Positions 17,482 to 26,932 of a stretch of 64,000 nt of DNA are shown here, piece after piece. Made by a program: the position numbers and the translations under genes. Under the pieces are notes generated by a model. The model was not told the DNA's origin. It saw only the letters and a list, made by a program, of their open reading frames with translations, and ran no database searches. Position 1 is the stretch's first letter. Every line of letters begins with the position of its first letter. Source of the stretch: Pseudomonadota bacterium (GTDB lineage: Bacteria > Pseudomonadota > Alphaproteobacteria > Rhizobiales > Pleomorphomonadaceae); NCBI GenBank assembly GCA_018262575.1, contig JAGSYU010000027.1:1-64000 (forward strand). The letters are read 5' to 3'.

Positions 17482-19146
17482 ATGACCCTGCCTGAGCGCG
17501 AATCCATGGAGTTCGACGTGGTGATCGTCGGCGCCGGCCCGGCCGGCCTTGCCGCCGCCATCCGCGTCAAGCAGCAGGCCGTCGCGAGCGGGCAGGACAT
17601 CTCCGTGCTGGTGCTCGAAAAAGGCTCGGAAGTCGGCGCCCATATCCTGTCCGGCGCGGTGGTCGATGTCTCCGGCATCTCGGCGCTGCTGCCCGACTGG
17701 CGCGACGATCCGGACAATCCGTTCAGGACGCCGGTCACCGACGACCGGTTCTTCTTGCTGTTCAGGACATTCGGTCTGCGCCTGCCGAATGTTCTGATGC
17801 CGCCGCTGATGAGCAATCATGGCGCTTATGCCGTATCGCTGGGCAACGTCTGCCGCTGGCTGGCCAGGAAGGCCGAGGCCCTGGGCGTCGAGATCTATCC
17901 GGGATTTGCCGCCGCCGAGGTGCTCTACGACGACGACAGGGTGATCGGCGTCGCCACGGGCGACATGGGCGTCCGAAAGGATGGCACGCCCGGCCCCAAT
18001 TACCAGCGGGGCATGGCGCTTCTTGCCAAATACACGCTGTTTGCCGAGGGCGCGCGCGGCTCGCTGTCCAAGAAACTGATCGCCCGCTTTCAACTGGACG
18101 ACGGGCGGGAACCACAGAAATTTGGCATCGGGATCAAGGAACTCTGGGACGTTTCACCCGACAAGGCCCGGCCTGGGCTGGTGCAGCATTCCTTCGGTTG
18201 GCCGCTCGGCGGGCACACCGGCGGCGGCTCGTTCCTGTACCACCTCGAGAACAACCAGGTGGCCGTCGGCTTTGTCGTCCACCTCAATTACGACAACCCC
18301 TATCTCTCCCCCTTCGAGGAGTTTCAGCGTTTCAAGACGCATCCTCTCGTCCGTGGCACCTTCGAGGGTGGCAAGCGCGTCGCCTATGGGGCACGGGCGC
18401 TCACCGAGGGGGGCTGGCAGTCGGTGCCCAAGCTTGTTTTCCCCGGCGGGGCGCTGCTCGGCTGCTCGGCCGGCTTCATGAATGTGCCGCGCATCAAGGG
18501 TAGCCATAACGCCGTGCAGTCGGGAATCCTCGCCGCGGACGCGGTTGTCGAGGCCTTTGCCACCGGTCGGGCGGGTGACGAGCTGACGCCCTACGATGCG
18601 GGATGGCGGGAGTCGGCGATCGGCAAGGACTTGAAGCGCGTGCGTAACGTCAAGCCGCTATGGTCGCGGTTCGGCACACTTTTGGGTCTCGGCCTCGGTG
18701 GCCTCGACATGTGGCTGGGGACGTTGTTCGGACGCTCTGCCTTCGGCACCCTCGGCCATGGCAGGAGCGATGCCGACTGCCTGAAGCCGGCGGCGCGCTT
18801 CAAGCCGATCGCCTATCCGAAGCCGGACGGCAGGCTTACCTTCGACCTGATGTCGTCGGTCTTTCTGTCGGGGACCGCCCACGAGGAGGATCAGCCGGTG
18901 CACCTGAAGCTGTTGGAACCAGACTTGCAGCAGGTCTCCGAACTCGAAGTCTTTGGCGGTCCGTCCGCCCGCTACTGCCCGGCCGGCGTCTACGAGTGGA
19001 TAAACGAGCCAAATGCCGGACCGCATTATGTAATCAATGCCCCAAACTGTGTTCATTGCAAAACTTGTGATATCAAGGACCCCAACCAGAACATCGATTG
19101 GGCGGTCCCGGAGGGAGCGGGGGGACCCAATTATCCGAATATGTAA
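17482..19146 (+). CDS. electron transfer flavoprotein-ubiquinone oxidoreductase
   Basis: A 554-residue membrane-associated flavoprotein that passes electrons from ETF to ubiquinone, used in fatty- and amino-acid oxidation. The FAD dinucleotide-binding motif VIVGAGPAGLAAAI is near the N-terminus, and the C-terminal 4Fe-4S ligands are in ARYCPAGVYEW and APNCVHCKTCDIKDP. Length agrees with the family. The start at 17482 lies behind GAGAGACG; longer upstream frames have no family similarity. It is divergent from the glycosylase gene, with about 220 nt between them. Confidence 0.95.
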   Translation: MTLPERESMEFDVVIVGAGPAGLAAAIRVKQQAVASGQDISVLVLEKGSEVGAHILSGAVVDVSGISALLPDWRDDPDNPFRTPVTDDRFFLLFRTFGLRLPNVLMPPLMSNHGAYAVSLGNVCRWLARKAEALGVEIYPGFAAAEVLYDDDRVIGVATGDMGVRKDGTPGPNYQRGMALLAKYTLFAEGARGSLSKKLIARFQLDDGREPQKFGIGIKELWDVSPDKARPGLVQHSFGWPLGGHTGGGSFLYHLENNQVAVGFVVHLNYDNPYLSPFEEFQRFKTHPLVRGTFEGGKRVAYGARALTEGGWQSVPKLVFPGGALLGCSAGFMNVPRIKGSHNAVQSGILAADAVVEAFATGRAGDELTPYDAGWRESAIGKDLKRVRNVKPLWSRFGTLLGLGLGGLDMWLGTLFGRSAFGTLGHGRSDADCLKPAARFKPIAYPKPDGRLTFDLMSSVFLSGTAHEEDQPVHLKLLEPDLQQVSELEVFGGPSARYCPAGVYEWINEPNAGPHYVINAPNCVHCKTCDIKDPNQNIDWAVPEGAGGPNYPNM

Positions 19147-19180
19147 TGGTCATTTCTTTCTAATGGGCAGGGTGGGATTG

Positions 19181-19864
19181 ATGAGCGAGCGGGTAGAAGA
19201 TGCGCAGCCGGCCGATGTCGGCCAGAATTGGACGGCGATCGTTGCCGAAGACCATCCGATTATCCAGTCGGCCGTGGTGCGCATCCTGAAGAAGCGCTTC
19301 GGCTTCCGGCAGCCGATTCTCGCCACCAGCTACGACGAGCTGGCCGATGCCGTTCTCGATACCGGCGACAACACGCTGGTCATTACCGATCTCGTCATGC
19401 CCGGCATGCGTGGCCTCGACACCATCAAGCATGTCCGCTCGCTGGCGCCCAAGGCTTTCGTGGTCGTCTATTCCTCCAATTCCGGCGAAGAGCTGGCGCA
19501 GGGCTGCCTCGATCTCGGCTGCCGCGCCTTCATCGGCAAGCGGTCGTCCGAGGATATGCTGGCCGCGGCCATCGAGACCGTCCTCGACGGTGGCACCATC
19601 ATCGAAGTGGGTGCCGACAATTCGGCGGTATCGCAGGTCGTGCTGGAGCGTTCGGCGCTGGTGGCCCAGCTGTCGCCGCAGCAGCTCAAGGTTTTCCAGC
19701 TCCTTGGCGACGGTCTCCTCAACAAGCAGATCGCCTACCAGCTCGGCATCTCCGAGGCGACCGTCAAGGCGCATGTCGGCAAGATCCTCGAGACGCTGAA
19801 AATCACCTCGCGGAGCCAGGCCGCCATCACCTCCGCCTGGATGGCCGAGCACGGCCTGGTCTGA
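19181..19864 (+). CDS. NarL/FixJ-type response regulator with LuxR HTH
   Basis: A 227-residue two-component regulator. The REC domain (about residues 15-140) has the acidic pair AEDHP and the phospho-acceptor Asp in VITDLVMPGMRG. The C-terminal LuxR helix-turn-helix (LSPQQLKVFQLLGDGLLNKQ, then SEATVKAHVGKIL) binds DNA. The start at 19181 follows GGGTGGGATTG. No histidine kinase is adjacent; a Nudix gene begins one base after the stop, so they may be co-transcribed. The input signal is unknown. Confidence 0.9.
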   Translation: MSERVEDAQPADVGQNWTAIVAEDHPIIQSAVVRILKKRFGFRQPILATSYDELADAVLDTGDNTLVITDLVMPGMRGLDTIKHVRSLAPKAFVVVYSSNSGEELAQGCLDLGCRAFIGKRSSEDMLAAAIETVLDGGTIIEVGADNSAVSQVVLERSALVAQLSPQQLKVFQLLGDGLLNKQIAYQLGISEATVKAHVGKILETLKITSRSQAAITSAWMAEHGLV

Positions 19865-19865
19865 G

Positions 19866-20405
19866 GTGATCCGCGCCCTCGACAGCCGGATTGTCTACGA
19901 AAACCGCTGGATGCGCGTCCGCGAGGACGCCATCGAGCGGCCGGACGGCTCGCACGGCATCTACGGCCTAGTTGAGAAGCCGGATTTCGTGACGGTTGCC
20001 GCTGTCGACCGGACGCGTGGCCTCATCCATCTCGTCGAGCAATATCGTTATCCGGTCGCCGGCCGATACTGGGAGCTGCCGCAGGGCTCCTGGGAAACGC
20101 GGCCGGACGTCCCTCCCGAGGAGGTCGCCCGCGCCGAGCTCTCTGAAGAGACTGGTATTGCTGCCGGGAAAATGACGCGCGTCGGCGAGCTGTTCCTCGC
20201 CTACGGTTACTCATCGCAGCGCTATCATATCTTCCTGGCCGAGGAGCTGGAGCAGGGTGTTGGCGCCCTCGAAGCCGAGGAGGCCGATCTGATCTCCCGC
20301 GCCTTTCCGCTGGCCGAGGTCGACGCCATGATGGCCGACGGCACCATTCGCGATGCCACCACGGTGGCTGCGCTGGGGCTGATCCGCCTGAAGGGGCTGC
20401 TCTGA
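19866..20405 (+). CDS. Nudix hydrolase, ADP-ribose-pyrophosphatase-like
   Basis: A 179-residue hydrolase that starts at GTG one base after the response regulator. The Nudix region reads PQGSWETRPDVPPEEVARAE and then LSEETGIAAG. The essential glutamates of EExG are kept, but the Arg of REUxEExGU is Ala (AELSEETG), and an insertion separates the Gly from the Glu. The fold N-terminal part (IVYENRWMRVREDAIERPDG) resembles NudF/ADP-ribose pyrophosphatases. Substrate is uncertain because the box is not canonical. Confidence 0.85.
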   Translation: MIRALDSRIVYENRWMRVREDAIERPDGSHGIYGLVEKPDFVTVAAVDRTRGLIHLVEQYRYPVAGRYWELPQGSWETRPDVPPEEVARAELSEETGIAAGKMTRVGELFLAYGYSSQRYHIFLAEELEQGVGALEAEEADLISRAFPLAEVDAMMADGTIRDATTVAALGLIRLKGLL

Positions 20406-20425
20406 AGGCTTAGGGCCTACGGCCT

Positions 20426-21076
20426 TCAGATTTCTTCCAGAAGATCGTCGTAGAAGCGTTGCAGCCGGGCGTGGCGCTCGGCGGCAAGCCGACGACCGGT
20501 CGCCGTCTTGAAGCCGTCGCAGAGCTTGAACAGCTTGGTCATGAAATGATCGAGTGCGAAGCGGCTGTCGTTGAGCGGCCGCTCCTCGGCCGAGGGGTCG
20601 CCGGCATCGTAGAGGTGGTTGTTGAGCCGGCCGGCGACGTAGAAGCAGCGAGCGGCCCCGATCATGCCGATGGCGTCAAGCCGGTCGGCGTCCTGCAGCA
20701 CACGGGCTTCCAGCGTGGTCGGCTCGATGCCGCCCGAGAAGCTGTGCGCCTCAATGGCGTGCGCCACCTTTTCTCGTCGTTCCTCTTCCCAGCCGATGTC
20801 GGCGAGAATGCCGCGCGCCTTGCGCGCTGACAGCTGCGAGGCACGCGGCCGGTCCGGCGAGTTTTTCTCGACGGCGACGCAATCATGCAGCAGCACGGCG
20901 GCCGCCAGGATTTCGCTGTCGCCGCCCTCGTTGTCGGAGATGACGGTGGCATTCTTCCACACCCTCAAGAGGTGGGAAAAATCATGGCTGCCATCGGTGG
21001 TGCAGACACAGGCACCCGAGTGGGGCAGCAGCAGAGAGGCGAGGCGGTCGTGCGGCGAGAACAGCGAAAAGGTCAA
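20426..21076 (-). CDS. HD-domain phosphohydrolase, YedJ-like
   Basis: A 216-residue metal-dependent HD hydrolase. Metal ligands are visible in SHDFSHLLRVW, AAVLLHDCVAVEK and LQDADRLDAIGMIG. Relatives such as YedJ act on nucleotide or phospho-metabolite substrates; the natural one is unknown. The start is a TTG at 21076 with only a weak GGATGAG upstream, so the N-terminus is uncertain by several residues. It lies downstream of glyS on the same strand but behind the glyS terminator. Confidence 0.8.
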   Translation of the reverse strand: MTFSLFSPHDRLASLLLPHSGACVCTTDGSHDFSHLLRVWKNATVISDNEGGDSEILAAAVLLHDCVAVEKNSPDRPRASQLSARKARGILADIGWEEERREKVAHAIEAHSFSGGIEPTTLEARVLQDADRLDAIGMIGAARCFYVAGRLNNHLYDAGDPSAEERPLNDSRFALDHFMTKLFKLCDGFKTATGRRLAAERHARLQRFYDDLLEEI

Positions 21077-21222
21077 CGGCGCTCATCCGTTTGGCGAATA
21101 TGATAATCTCAGCATACGCCGAAAGTCGTATATGCCAAGTTTTTTTGCAGAACAAACGCGCAAAACCGCGGGCTTGGAATCGTAACGATTTCGGCCTGAC
21201 TTCAGTTCCGCCGGTTGAAAAC

Positions 21223-21258
21223 AAAAAAGCCGCCCACCGAACATCGGCGAGCGGCTTT
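21223..21258 (-). terminator. intrinsic terminator of glyS
   Basis: Read on the minus strand, AAAGCCGC (21258-21251) pairs with GCGGCTTT (21233-21226), extended by GCCG/CGGT-type pairs, and is followed by TTTTTTG. It lies 22 nt after the glyS stop. Confidence 0.85.
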
Positions 21259-21279
21259 CCTACCTGAAAATAACGGTGA

Positions 21280-23220
21280 TCAGCCTTCGATCTTCGAGAA
21301 GTCGGCGACCTGGTGGCAAGCGTTGCGCAGCACCGTCAGAAGAGCGAGACGATTGGCGCGTACTTGTTCGTCGGCGTCGTTGACCAGCACCTTGTCGAAG
21401 AAGGCATCGACCGGCGCGCGCAGCGTGGCAAGCGCCTTCATTGCCCCTTCGAAGTCCTCGGTGGCGACGGCGTCACGGACGGCCTTGGCGGCCGTCTCGA
21501 CGGCAGCGGCGAGCGCCTTCTCTTCGGCTTCCCTGAACAGCGAGGCGTCGACGGCGGCGGCGACGGCCGTGCCCTTTTTCTCCTCGGCCTTCAGGATGTT
21601 GGCGGCCCGCTTGTAGCCGGCGAGCAGGTTCCTGCCGTCGTCGCTGGCAAGCAGGGCACCGAGCGCCTCGACGCGCTTGACGATCAGCAGCAGGTCGTCC
21701 TGGCCACCGAGCGCGAACACCGCATCGACGAGATCGAAGCGGTTGCCCTGTTCGCGCAGCTGCACCTTCAGGCGATCGGCGAAGAAGTTGAGGAGGTCCG
21801 GCGTCTTGCTCGAATAGGCGTTGAGCGGCAGACGCACGCCATTGTCGAGGATGATCCGGATCACGCCCAGCGCGGCACGGCGCAGCGCAAACGGGTCCTT
21901 GCTGCCGGTCGGCTTCTCGTCGATTGCCCAGAAGCCGACGAGCGTGTCGAGCTTGTCGGCCAGCGCCACGGCGATCGACACCGGCGCCGTCGGCACGCGG
22001 TCGGACGGGCCTTGCGGCTTCCAGTGCTCCTCGATGGCGGCGGCCACAGCCGCATCCTCGCCGGCATGCGCCGCGTAATAGCGGCCCATCAGGCCCTGTA
22101 CCTCGGGGAACTCGCCGACCACGCCCGAAAGCAGATCCGCCTTGGCGAGCAGAGCGGCGCGGGCCGCCTTGTCGGGATCGGCGCCGACCAGCGGCGCGAT
22201 TCCGCGGGAGAGCGCCACGACGCGGCGGACGCGCTCGCCCTGGCTGCCGAGCTTTTCGTGGAAGGTGATGCCCTCGAGCTTGGGCACCAGCGTCTCCAAG
22301 GGAATGGCGAGGTCGCCGTCCCAGAAGAATTTGGCGTCCGACAGGCGGGCGCGGATAACGCGCTCGTTGCCGGCGATGATGGTGGCACCGCCATCGGTCG
22401 CCGCCATGTTGGAGGTCAGGATGAAGCGGTTGGCGAGGCGGCCACTCTTCGGGTCCCTCAGCACGAAGCACTTCTGATTGGCGCGGATGGTGGCGCGGAT
22501 CACCTCGTCGGGCACGTCGAGGAAGGCGGGATCGAAGGCGCCCATCAGCACGACAGGCCACTCGACAAGGCCGGCCACTTCATTGAGCAGCCCTTCGTCC
22601 TCGACCAGTTCGAGGCCGGCGGCGAAGGCGAGATTGCGGGCGTCGGCGAGGATGATGTCGCGCCGGCGGGCCGGATCGAGCACCACCTTGGCCTTCTCCA
22701 GCTTGTCAATGACGACCGGCTCCTCGGTTTCGGGACCGAAGGTGCAGACGATCGAGTGCAGCGGCCGCACCCAGCGCAGCGTGCCCGTGCCCCAGCGCTG
22801 CGACTTCGGCCAGGGGAAGCTGCGGATCACCGAGGGTAGCAGTTCGGCGATGATCGCCTCGGCGGCGCGGCCGGGCTTCACAAGGTCGGCGACGTAGAAG
22901 TCGCCCTTCTTCGGGTCGGAAACGACGCGCGCCTTGGCGATGTCGTCGAGCCCGGCGCCGCGCAGAAAGCCCTGGATGGCACCGGCCGGAGCGTCGGTGC
23001 GCGGCCCCTTCTTCTCCTCGCGGATGTCAGGCGAGCGGGTGGTGAGGCCGTGGACTGTCAGCGTGAGGCGGCGTGGCGTCGCAAAGGCACCGGCGCTCTC
23101 GTAGGTGAGGCCCGCATCGACCAGACCGTTTGTCACCAGACCCTTGAGATCGTCGGCGGCCTTCGCCTGCATACGGGCGGGAATCTCTTCGGAAAAGAGT
23201 TCGATGAGAAGATCGGGCAT
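21280..23220 (-). CDS. glyS: glycyl-tRNA synthetase beta subunit
   Basis: A 646-residue beta subunit of the alpha2beta2 glycyl-tRNA synthetase, which charges tRNA-Gly. The start [18 protein letters not shown] and the interior ([22 protein letters not shown] region, read here as [20 protein letters not shown]) are diagnostic. The C-terminus carries the DALR-like anticodon region ([16 protein letters not shown]). The start follows GAGGACC. The catalytic alpha subunit glyQ is not in the window, although in many bacteria it is directly upstream. Confidence 0.95.
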   Translation of the reverse strand: MPDLLIELFSEEIPARMQAKAADDLKGLVTNGLVDAGLTYESAGAFATPRRLTLTVHGLTTRSPDIREEKKGPRTDAPAGAIQGFLRGAGLDDIAKARVVSDPKKGDFYVADLVKPGRAAEAIIAELLPSVIRSFPWPKSQRWGTGTLRWVRPLHSIVCTFGPETEEPVVIDKLEKAKVVLDPARRRDIILADARNLAFAAGLELVEDEGLLNEVAGLVEWPVVLMGAFDPAFLDVPDEVIRATIRANQKCFVLRDPKSGRLANRFILTSNMAATDGGATIIAGNERVIRARLSDAKFFWDGDLAIPLETLVPKLEGITFHEKLGSQGERVRRVVALSRGIAPLVGADPDKAARAALLAKADLLSGVVGEFPEVQGLMGRYYAAHAGEDAAVAAAIEEHWKPQGPSDRVPTAPVSIAVALADKLDTLVGFWAIDEKPTGSKDPFALRRAALGVIRIILDNGVRLPLNAYSSKTPDLLNFFADRLKVQLREQGNRFDLVDAVFALGGQDDLLLIVKRVEALGALLASDDGRNLLAGYKRAANILKAEEKKGTAVAAAVDASLFREAEEKALAAAVETAAKAVRDAVATEDFEGAMKALATLRAPVDAFFDKVLVNDADEQVRANRLALLTVLRNACHQVADFSKIEG

Positions 23221-23377
23221 GGTGGTCCTCGGGGCCTCCCGGCGGCACGCCGGTCGTCTTGCAATGCAGCGTCTGATTAGTCGGTTCGGGATTAAATGTC
23301 ATCCCCGAATAGACGCGGAAAAGGCGGCAGGACGCGAGGGTCGAGGCGGGAAAGCGGGCTTGGCTGACGGCGATGGC

Positions 23378-24613
23378 TCAGCTCCAGCCGCCATTGATGG
23401 TCTGGTAGAAGACGTGCAGGCCGATCTTCGCCTTCTTCGTGAACACGCTCGCCCAGTTCGGCCGCACGTAGGTGGCGTGATAATGGGTGGCCGTGCCGAC
23501 GTCGTCGAGCCAGGCGGCACCGCTCGTCACCTCGCCGGCCACCTGCTGCGCCCGCCGCCATGCCGCCTTGTCGAAAATGACGTCGCGGCGGCCATCGCAG
23601 GCGAACGAGAACTGGCACTCGTTGTATTTGTCGCGGTTCTGGAAGACCACTTTGCAGATGGTCTCGGGATAGGCGGGGTTCTTGACCCGGTTGAGAACCA
23701 CCTGTGCCACGGCAATCTGGCCCTTGCGCGGCTCCGAGCGCGCCTCGAAGTAGATCGCCTCGGCAAGGCACTTCTGCTGCGCGTCGTCCCAGACGCTGGC
23801 CGGCAGCGGATTGGCGGCCCACCAGTGGTCGCCCGGGCGGACCACCGGTGCCGGCGGTGCCGGCTTGTCGCCGGGCATGGCGAACAGCGACGCGAACATG
23901 TCCTGGCTGACGACCGAGCTGTCGGGCGCATAGGCGGCGAGCAGCGCCGAGGCGGCGGCACTGGTTTCGGCCGGTGCGTAGGCGCGCGATGGATAGCTTG
24001 CCGCCACCAGCTCCGTCTGATCGGGCTTGTGCTGCGGCAGCGGGATCGGTCCGAGGTCGGCGATGATGGTGGTCGACTTGGGGCCGATGAAGCGCGACAC
24101 GGCCAGAACGGACAGCGGCGCCGCCGACGCCTCGAAGGCCATGGTTGGCAGTACGGCGGGCGGCGTCAGGCGGCTGGTATCGCCGAGAGTGATCGAGCCG
24201 GCGGAAAAGCCTCGCTCGGTGGGTGGCGTGGTCACCGTCAGCGGCAGGTCGCCCTTCCAGCTGCGGTCGATGCGCTCTTCATCCGGCACAAAGGCGGAGC
24301 CGCCCACGGCGCCGGTGATGACATCGCCCATGCCTTCGATGACGACGGCGCCACCGTTCATCTCAAGGCGAACGGAGGCGTCCTTGACGTCGCCGAGGCG
24401 CGGGGCAGAGACGGTGCTTTCGCCTCCGGGGGCGATGCCGAGGGTCATCGCCCAGCGGGTGGCCGGGCTGATCGAATCGACGACGAGGCTGGCAATGTCC
24501 TGGTAAGCGACGGATGTGGGGAAGATTGCCACGGCGACAAACAGCGCGCTGGCAGCGGTGAGTCCGACGCGCCCGTGTCCGGGCCGGACTCTCGTACGAG
24601 GAACGCGACGCAT
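23378..24613 (-). CDS. SleB-like cell wall hydrolase
   Basis: A 411-residue exported protein. An N-terminal hydrophobic segment ([16 protein letters not shown], residues about 19-34) serves as signal anchor. The C-terminal Hydrolase_2/SleB domain (about 285-411) shows [20 protein letters not shown] with the catalytic Glu, VLNRVKN, and the closing [15 protein letters not shown]. It cuts peptidoglycan. The middle 200 residues are a variable Ala/Ser/Pro region. A ribosome binding site GGAGGCC precedes the start. It is upstream of glyS on the same strand, 157 nt away. Confidence 0.85.
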   Translation of the reverse strand: MRRVPRTRVRPGHGRVGLTAASALFVAVAIFPTSVAYQDIASLVVDSISPATRWAMTLGIAPGGESTVSAPRLGDVKDASVRLEMNGGAVVIEGMGDVITGAVGGSAFVPDEERIDRSWKGDLPLTVTTPPTERGFSAGSITLGDTSRLTPPAVLPTMAFEASAAPLSVLAVSRFIGPKSTTIIADLGPIPLPQHKPDQTELVAASYPSRAYAPAETSAAASALLAAYAPDSSVVSQDMFASLFAMPGDKPAPPAPVVRPGDHWWAANPLPASVWDDAQQKCLAEAIYFEARSEPRKGQIAVAQVVLNRVKNPAYPETICKVVFQNRDKYNECQFSFACDGRRDVIFDKAAWRRAQQVAGEVTSGAAWLDDVGTATHYHATYVRPNWASVFTKKAKIGLHVFYQTINGGWS

Positions 24614-24842
24614 GGACTGACGGCCTCCGGCGGGAACAGGACTGAAACGAACGACAACGGAGACGAAAACTGCTCCCAGCAGCGATGCTGCCGGATTAAC
24701 CTTGAAAAGCCGTTAATGGCGAGGGGGCGATAGGCCCTGGGTGGCGCATTCCCGCGGAAAACGCCAAATCCCAAGTCATTTGAAAGTGCTGGCAAACCCG
24801 CCGTCGTGGTAAACGACCTGAGATGCCATGGAAGGACGCGAG

Positions 24843-25844
24843 ATGACGGATTTCGCCGCGGTGCTGCTCGATCGAGACGGTGAGGGGAAGACCGGCGCGC
24901 GGCTGACCCGCCTTTCGGACGCCGACCTGATGGCCGGTGACGTGACGCTCGCCGTTCGCGCCTCGGCGGTGAACTTCAAGGATGGCCTCGCCGTCACCGG
25001 CCGCCTGCCGGTGGTGCGCCGCTGGCCGATGGTGCCGGGCGTCGACGCCGCCGCCACCGTGATTGCCTCGGATGATCAGCGCTGGCGGCTCGGTGACGAG
25101 GTGATCCTGACCGGCTGGGGCGTCGGCGAGACCCATCTCGGTGCCTGGAGCGAGAAGATGCGCGTTTCCGGCGACTGGCTGGCCCGGCGACCGGCGACGC
25201 TGTCGCCGGTTGAGGCCATGGCGCTCGGCACTGCCGGCGTCACCGTCGCGGAAGGGCTGGAAAGGTTGGGTCGCCATGGCCTGACGCCAGCCGACGGCCC
25301 GGTCGTCGTCACCGGTGCCGCTGGGGGCGTCGGCTCGATGGCGGTGATGCTGCTCGCCCGTGAAGGGTGGAGCGTTACCGCCGTCACCGGTCGGCCGGAG
25401 GAGGCCGAGCGGCTGCGGCGGCTTGGGGCTGCCGAGGTGATCGGCCGCGAGCTGTTCGCCGGCCCCGCGAAGATGCTTGATCGTGAGCGCTGGGCGGCGG
25501 CCTTCGACATGGTCGGCTCGACCGTGCTGGCCCACGTGGTGTCGATGCTGAAACCGGGCGGCGTGGCGATCGCCTGCGGCAACGCGGCCGGCATGGATTT
25601 CCCGTCCAGTGTCGCGCCGTTCATCCTGCGCGGCGTCAGCCTGATCGGCGTCGACAGCGTGCGCGTGTCGGCCACGCGGCGCGAAGCGATCTGGCGCCAT
25701 CTTGCCGAAACGGTCGACCGGGATCGCCTTGCCGCCATGACTTCGGTGATCCCGCTGACGGACGCCATCGACGCCGCCCGCCGGATTGTCGATGGCGGCG
25801 TCGCCGGCCGGACGGTGGTGGCCGTTGGCGACGTCCGTGCCTGA
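24843..25844 (+). CDS. acuI: acrylyl-CoA reductase-like MDR oxidoreductase (YhdH/AcuI)
   Basis: A 333-residue medium-chain dehydrogenase/reductase. The NADPH-binding segment is VTGAAGGVGSMAVMLL. The beginning (FAAVLLDRDGEGKTGARLTR) and NFKDGLAVTG match the YhdH/AcuI group, which reduces acrylyl-CoA to propionyl-CoA and protects against acrylyl-CoA. The start at 24843 is favoured by GGAAGGA about six bases upstream; an in-frame ATG at 24828 lies inside that ribosome binding site. The EamA gene follows 70 nt later. The gene symbol is by similarity only. Confidence 0.85.
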   Translation: MTDFAAVLLDRDGEGKTGARLTRLSDADLMAGDVTLAVRASAVNFKDGLAVTGRLPVVRRWPMVPGVDAAATVIASDDQRWRLGDEVILTGWGVGETHLGAWSEKMRVSGDWLARRPATLSPVEAMALGTAGVTVAEGLERLGRHGLTPADGPVVVTGAAGGVGSMAVMLLAREGWSVTAVTGRPEEAERLRRLGAAEVIGRELFAGPAKMLDRERWAAAFDMVGSTVLAHVVSMLKPGGVAIACGNAAGMDFPSSVAPFILRGVSLIGVDSVRVSATRREAIWRHLAETVDRDRLAAMTSVIPLTDAIDAARRIVDGGVAGRTVVAVGDVRA

Positions 25845-25914
25845 GACTCTAGGCGTCGATGGTTGGCTGAGGAGCGCCTGCGGCATGGGTCGCTCCCTTG
25901 TCGTGAATCGTTCC

Positions 25915-26865
25915 ATGAGCGATAATGAGTCTCAGTTCGACCGCTTCGAAGGCAAATCCCACTCCATGACCGACTTCCGCGAGACGCTGCGCGGCATCGT
26001 AGCGATGCTGCTCTGTTGCCTGTTTTTCCTCGTCAATGACACCATCGTCAAAGCCGTCGCCGACGATTTGCCGCTCGGCGAGGTGCTGTTCATCCGGTCG
26101 CTCATCGCGACGTTGGTGGTGTTCGCCGCCGTCTGGAGAATGGGGCTGCTGCCCAGCGTGTTGCCGCAGACCTCGCGGTTCGTGGTGGCGCGCTCGATCT
26201 GCGAGGGCTTTGCGACGGTGGTCTACCTGTCCGGCCTGATGCATCTGCCGATCGCCAACGCCTCCGCCATTTCGCAAGGCGCGCCGCTGGCCATCACGGC
26301 CGCCGGTGCGATCATCCTCGGCGAAATCGTCGGCTGGCGACGCTGGCTGTCGGTGGTCGTCGGCTTCTGCGGTATCCTGATCATCGTCCGGCCCGGCCCC
26401 GAGGGCTTCAACAGCTGGGCCTTGCTGCCTCTGCTGTCGGTGGTCTTCGTCACCATCCGCGAGCTTTCCACCCGCTTCATCGCACCGGCGACCAATTCGG
26501 CGGTGGTGACGCTGGTCACCCAGGTGGTGGTGACGGTCGCCTGCGGCCTCTTGGCGGCGTCCGAGGTCTGGCAGCCGATGACGGCCATGGAGTTCGGCCT
26601 GATCGCCGTCGCCGGCCTGAGCTGCATCTTCGGCGTCCAGTTCTCCATCGACGCCATGCGGCACGGCGACATCTCGCTGGTCGCCCAGTTCCGCTATTCC
26701 ACCATTCCCCTGGCCATCGGCCTCGGCTGGATCATCTGGGGCGATGTGCCGGATCTGCTGACGCTGATTGGCATTGCCGTCGTCGTCGGGTCCGGCATCT
26801 ACATCTTCTACCGCGAGCGCGTTCGCCATCAGGCTCTGGCGAGTCGCGCCGAGCCTGGGGTCTGA
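25915..26865 (+). CDS. EamA/DMT-family membrane transporter
   Basis: A 316-residue inner-membrane protein with ten hydrophobic helices arranged as two EamA repeats (the first from GIVAMLLCCLFFLVNDTIVK, the second from ALLPLLSVVFVTIRELSTRF). Members export metabolites such as amino acids or riboflavin; substrate unknown. The start is uncertain: the ATG at 25915 is used here, and ATG at 25966 (Met18) would still give the full transporter. The stop codon lies in the loop of a perfect hairpin (26851-26875). Confidence 0.85.
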   Translation: MSDNESQFDRFEGKSHSMTDFRETLRGIVAMLLCCLFFLVNDTIVKAVADDLPLGEVLFIRSLIATLVVFAAVWRMGLLPSVLPQTSRFVVARSICEGFATVVYLSGLMHLPIANASAISQGAPLAITAAGAIILGEIVGWRRWLSVVVGFCGILIIVRPGPEGFNSWALLPLLSVVFVTIRELSTRFIAPATNSAVVTLVTQVVVTVACGLLAASEVWQPMTAMEFGLIAVAGLSCIFGVQFSIDAMRHGDISLVAQFRYSTIPLAIGLGWIIWGDVPDLLTLIGIAVVVGSGIYIFYRERVRHQALASRAEPGV

Positions 26866-26875
26866 CCCCAGGCTC
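26851..26875. other. hairpin enclosing the EamA stop codon
   Basis: GAGCCTGGGG (26851-26860) pairs perfectly with CCCCAGGCTC (26866-26875); the loop is TCTGA, which includes the TGA stop. No T-run follows. It may affect termination of translation, mRNA 3' end stability, or convergent transcription with the Mrp gene. Confidence 0.6.
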
Positions 26876-26880
26876 CCTAA

Positions 26881-26922
26881 CGCATCGGACCGAAAAGTGG
26901 ATCCGGTTTTCGGTCCGATGCG
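26881..26922. repeat. palindromic intergenic repeat, copy A
   Basis: CGCATCGGACCGAAAA and TTTTCGGTCCGATGCG form a perfect 16-bp stem around GTGGATCCGG. The core AAAAGTGGATCCGGTTTT is shared, with small changes, by the repeat at 55505-55544 on the opposite strand. It is of the kind dispersed through rhizobial intergenic regions and lies between two convergent genes, where it may act as a bidirectional terminator. Confidence 0.7.
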
Positions 26923-26932
26923 CAACAAGAGT

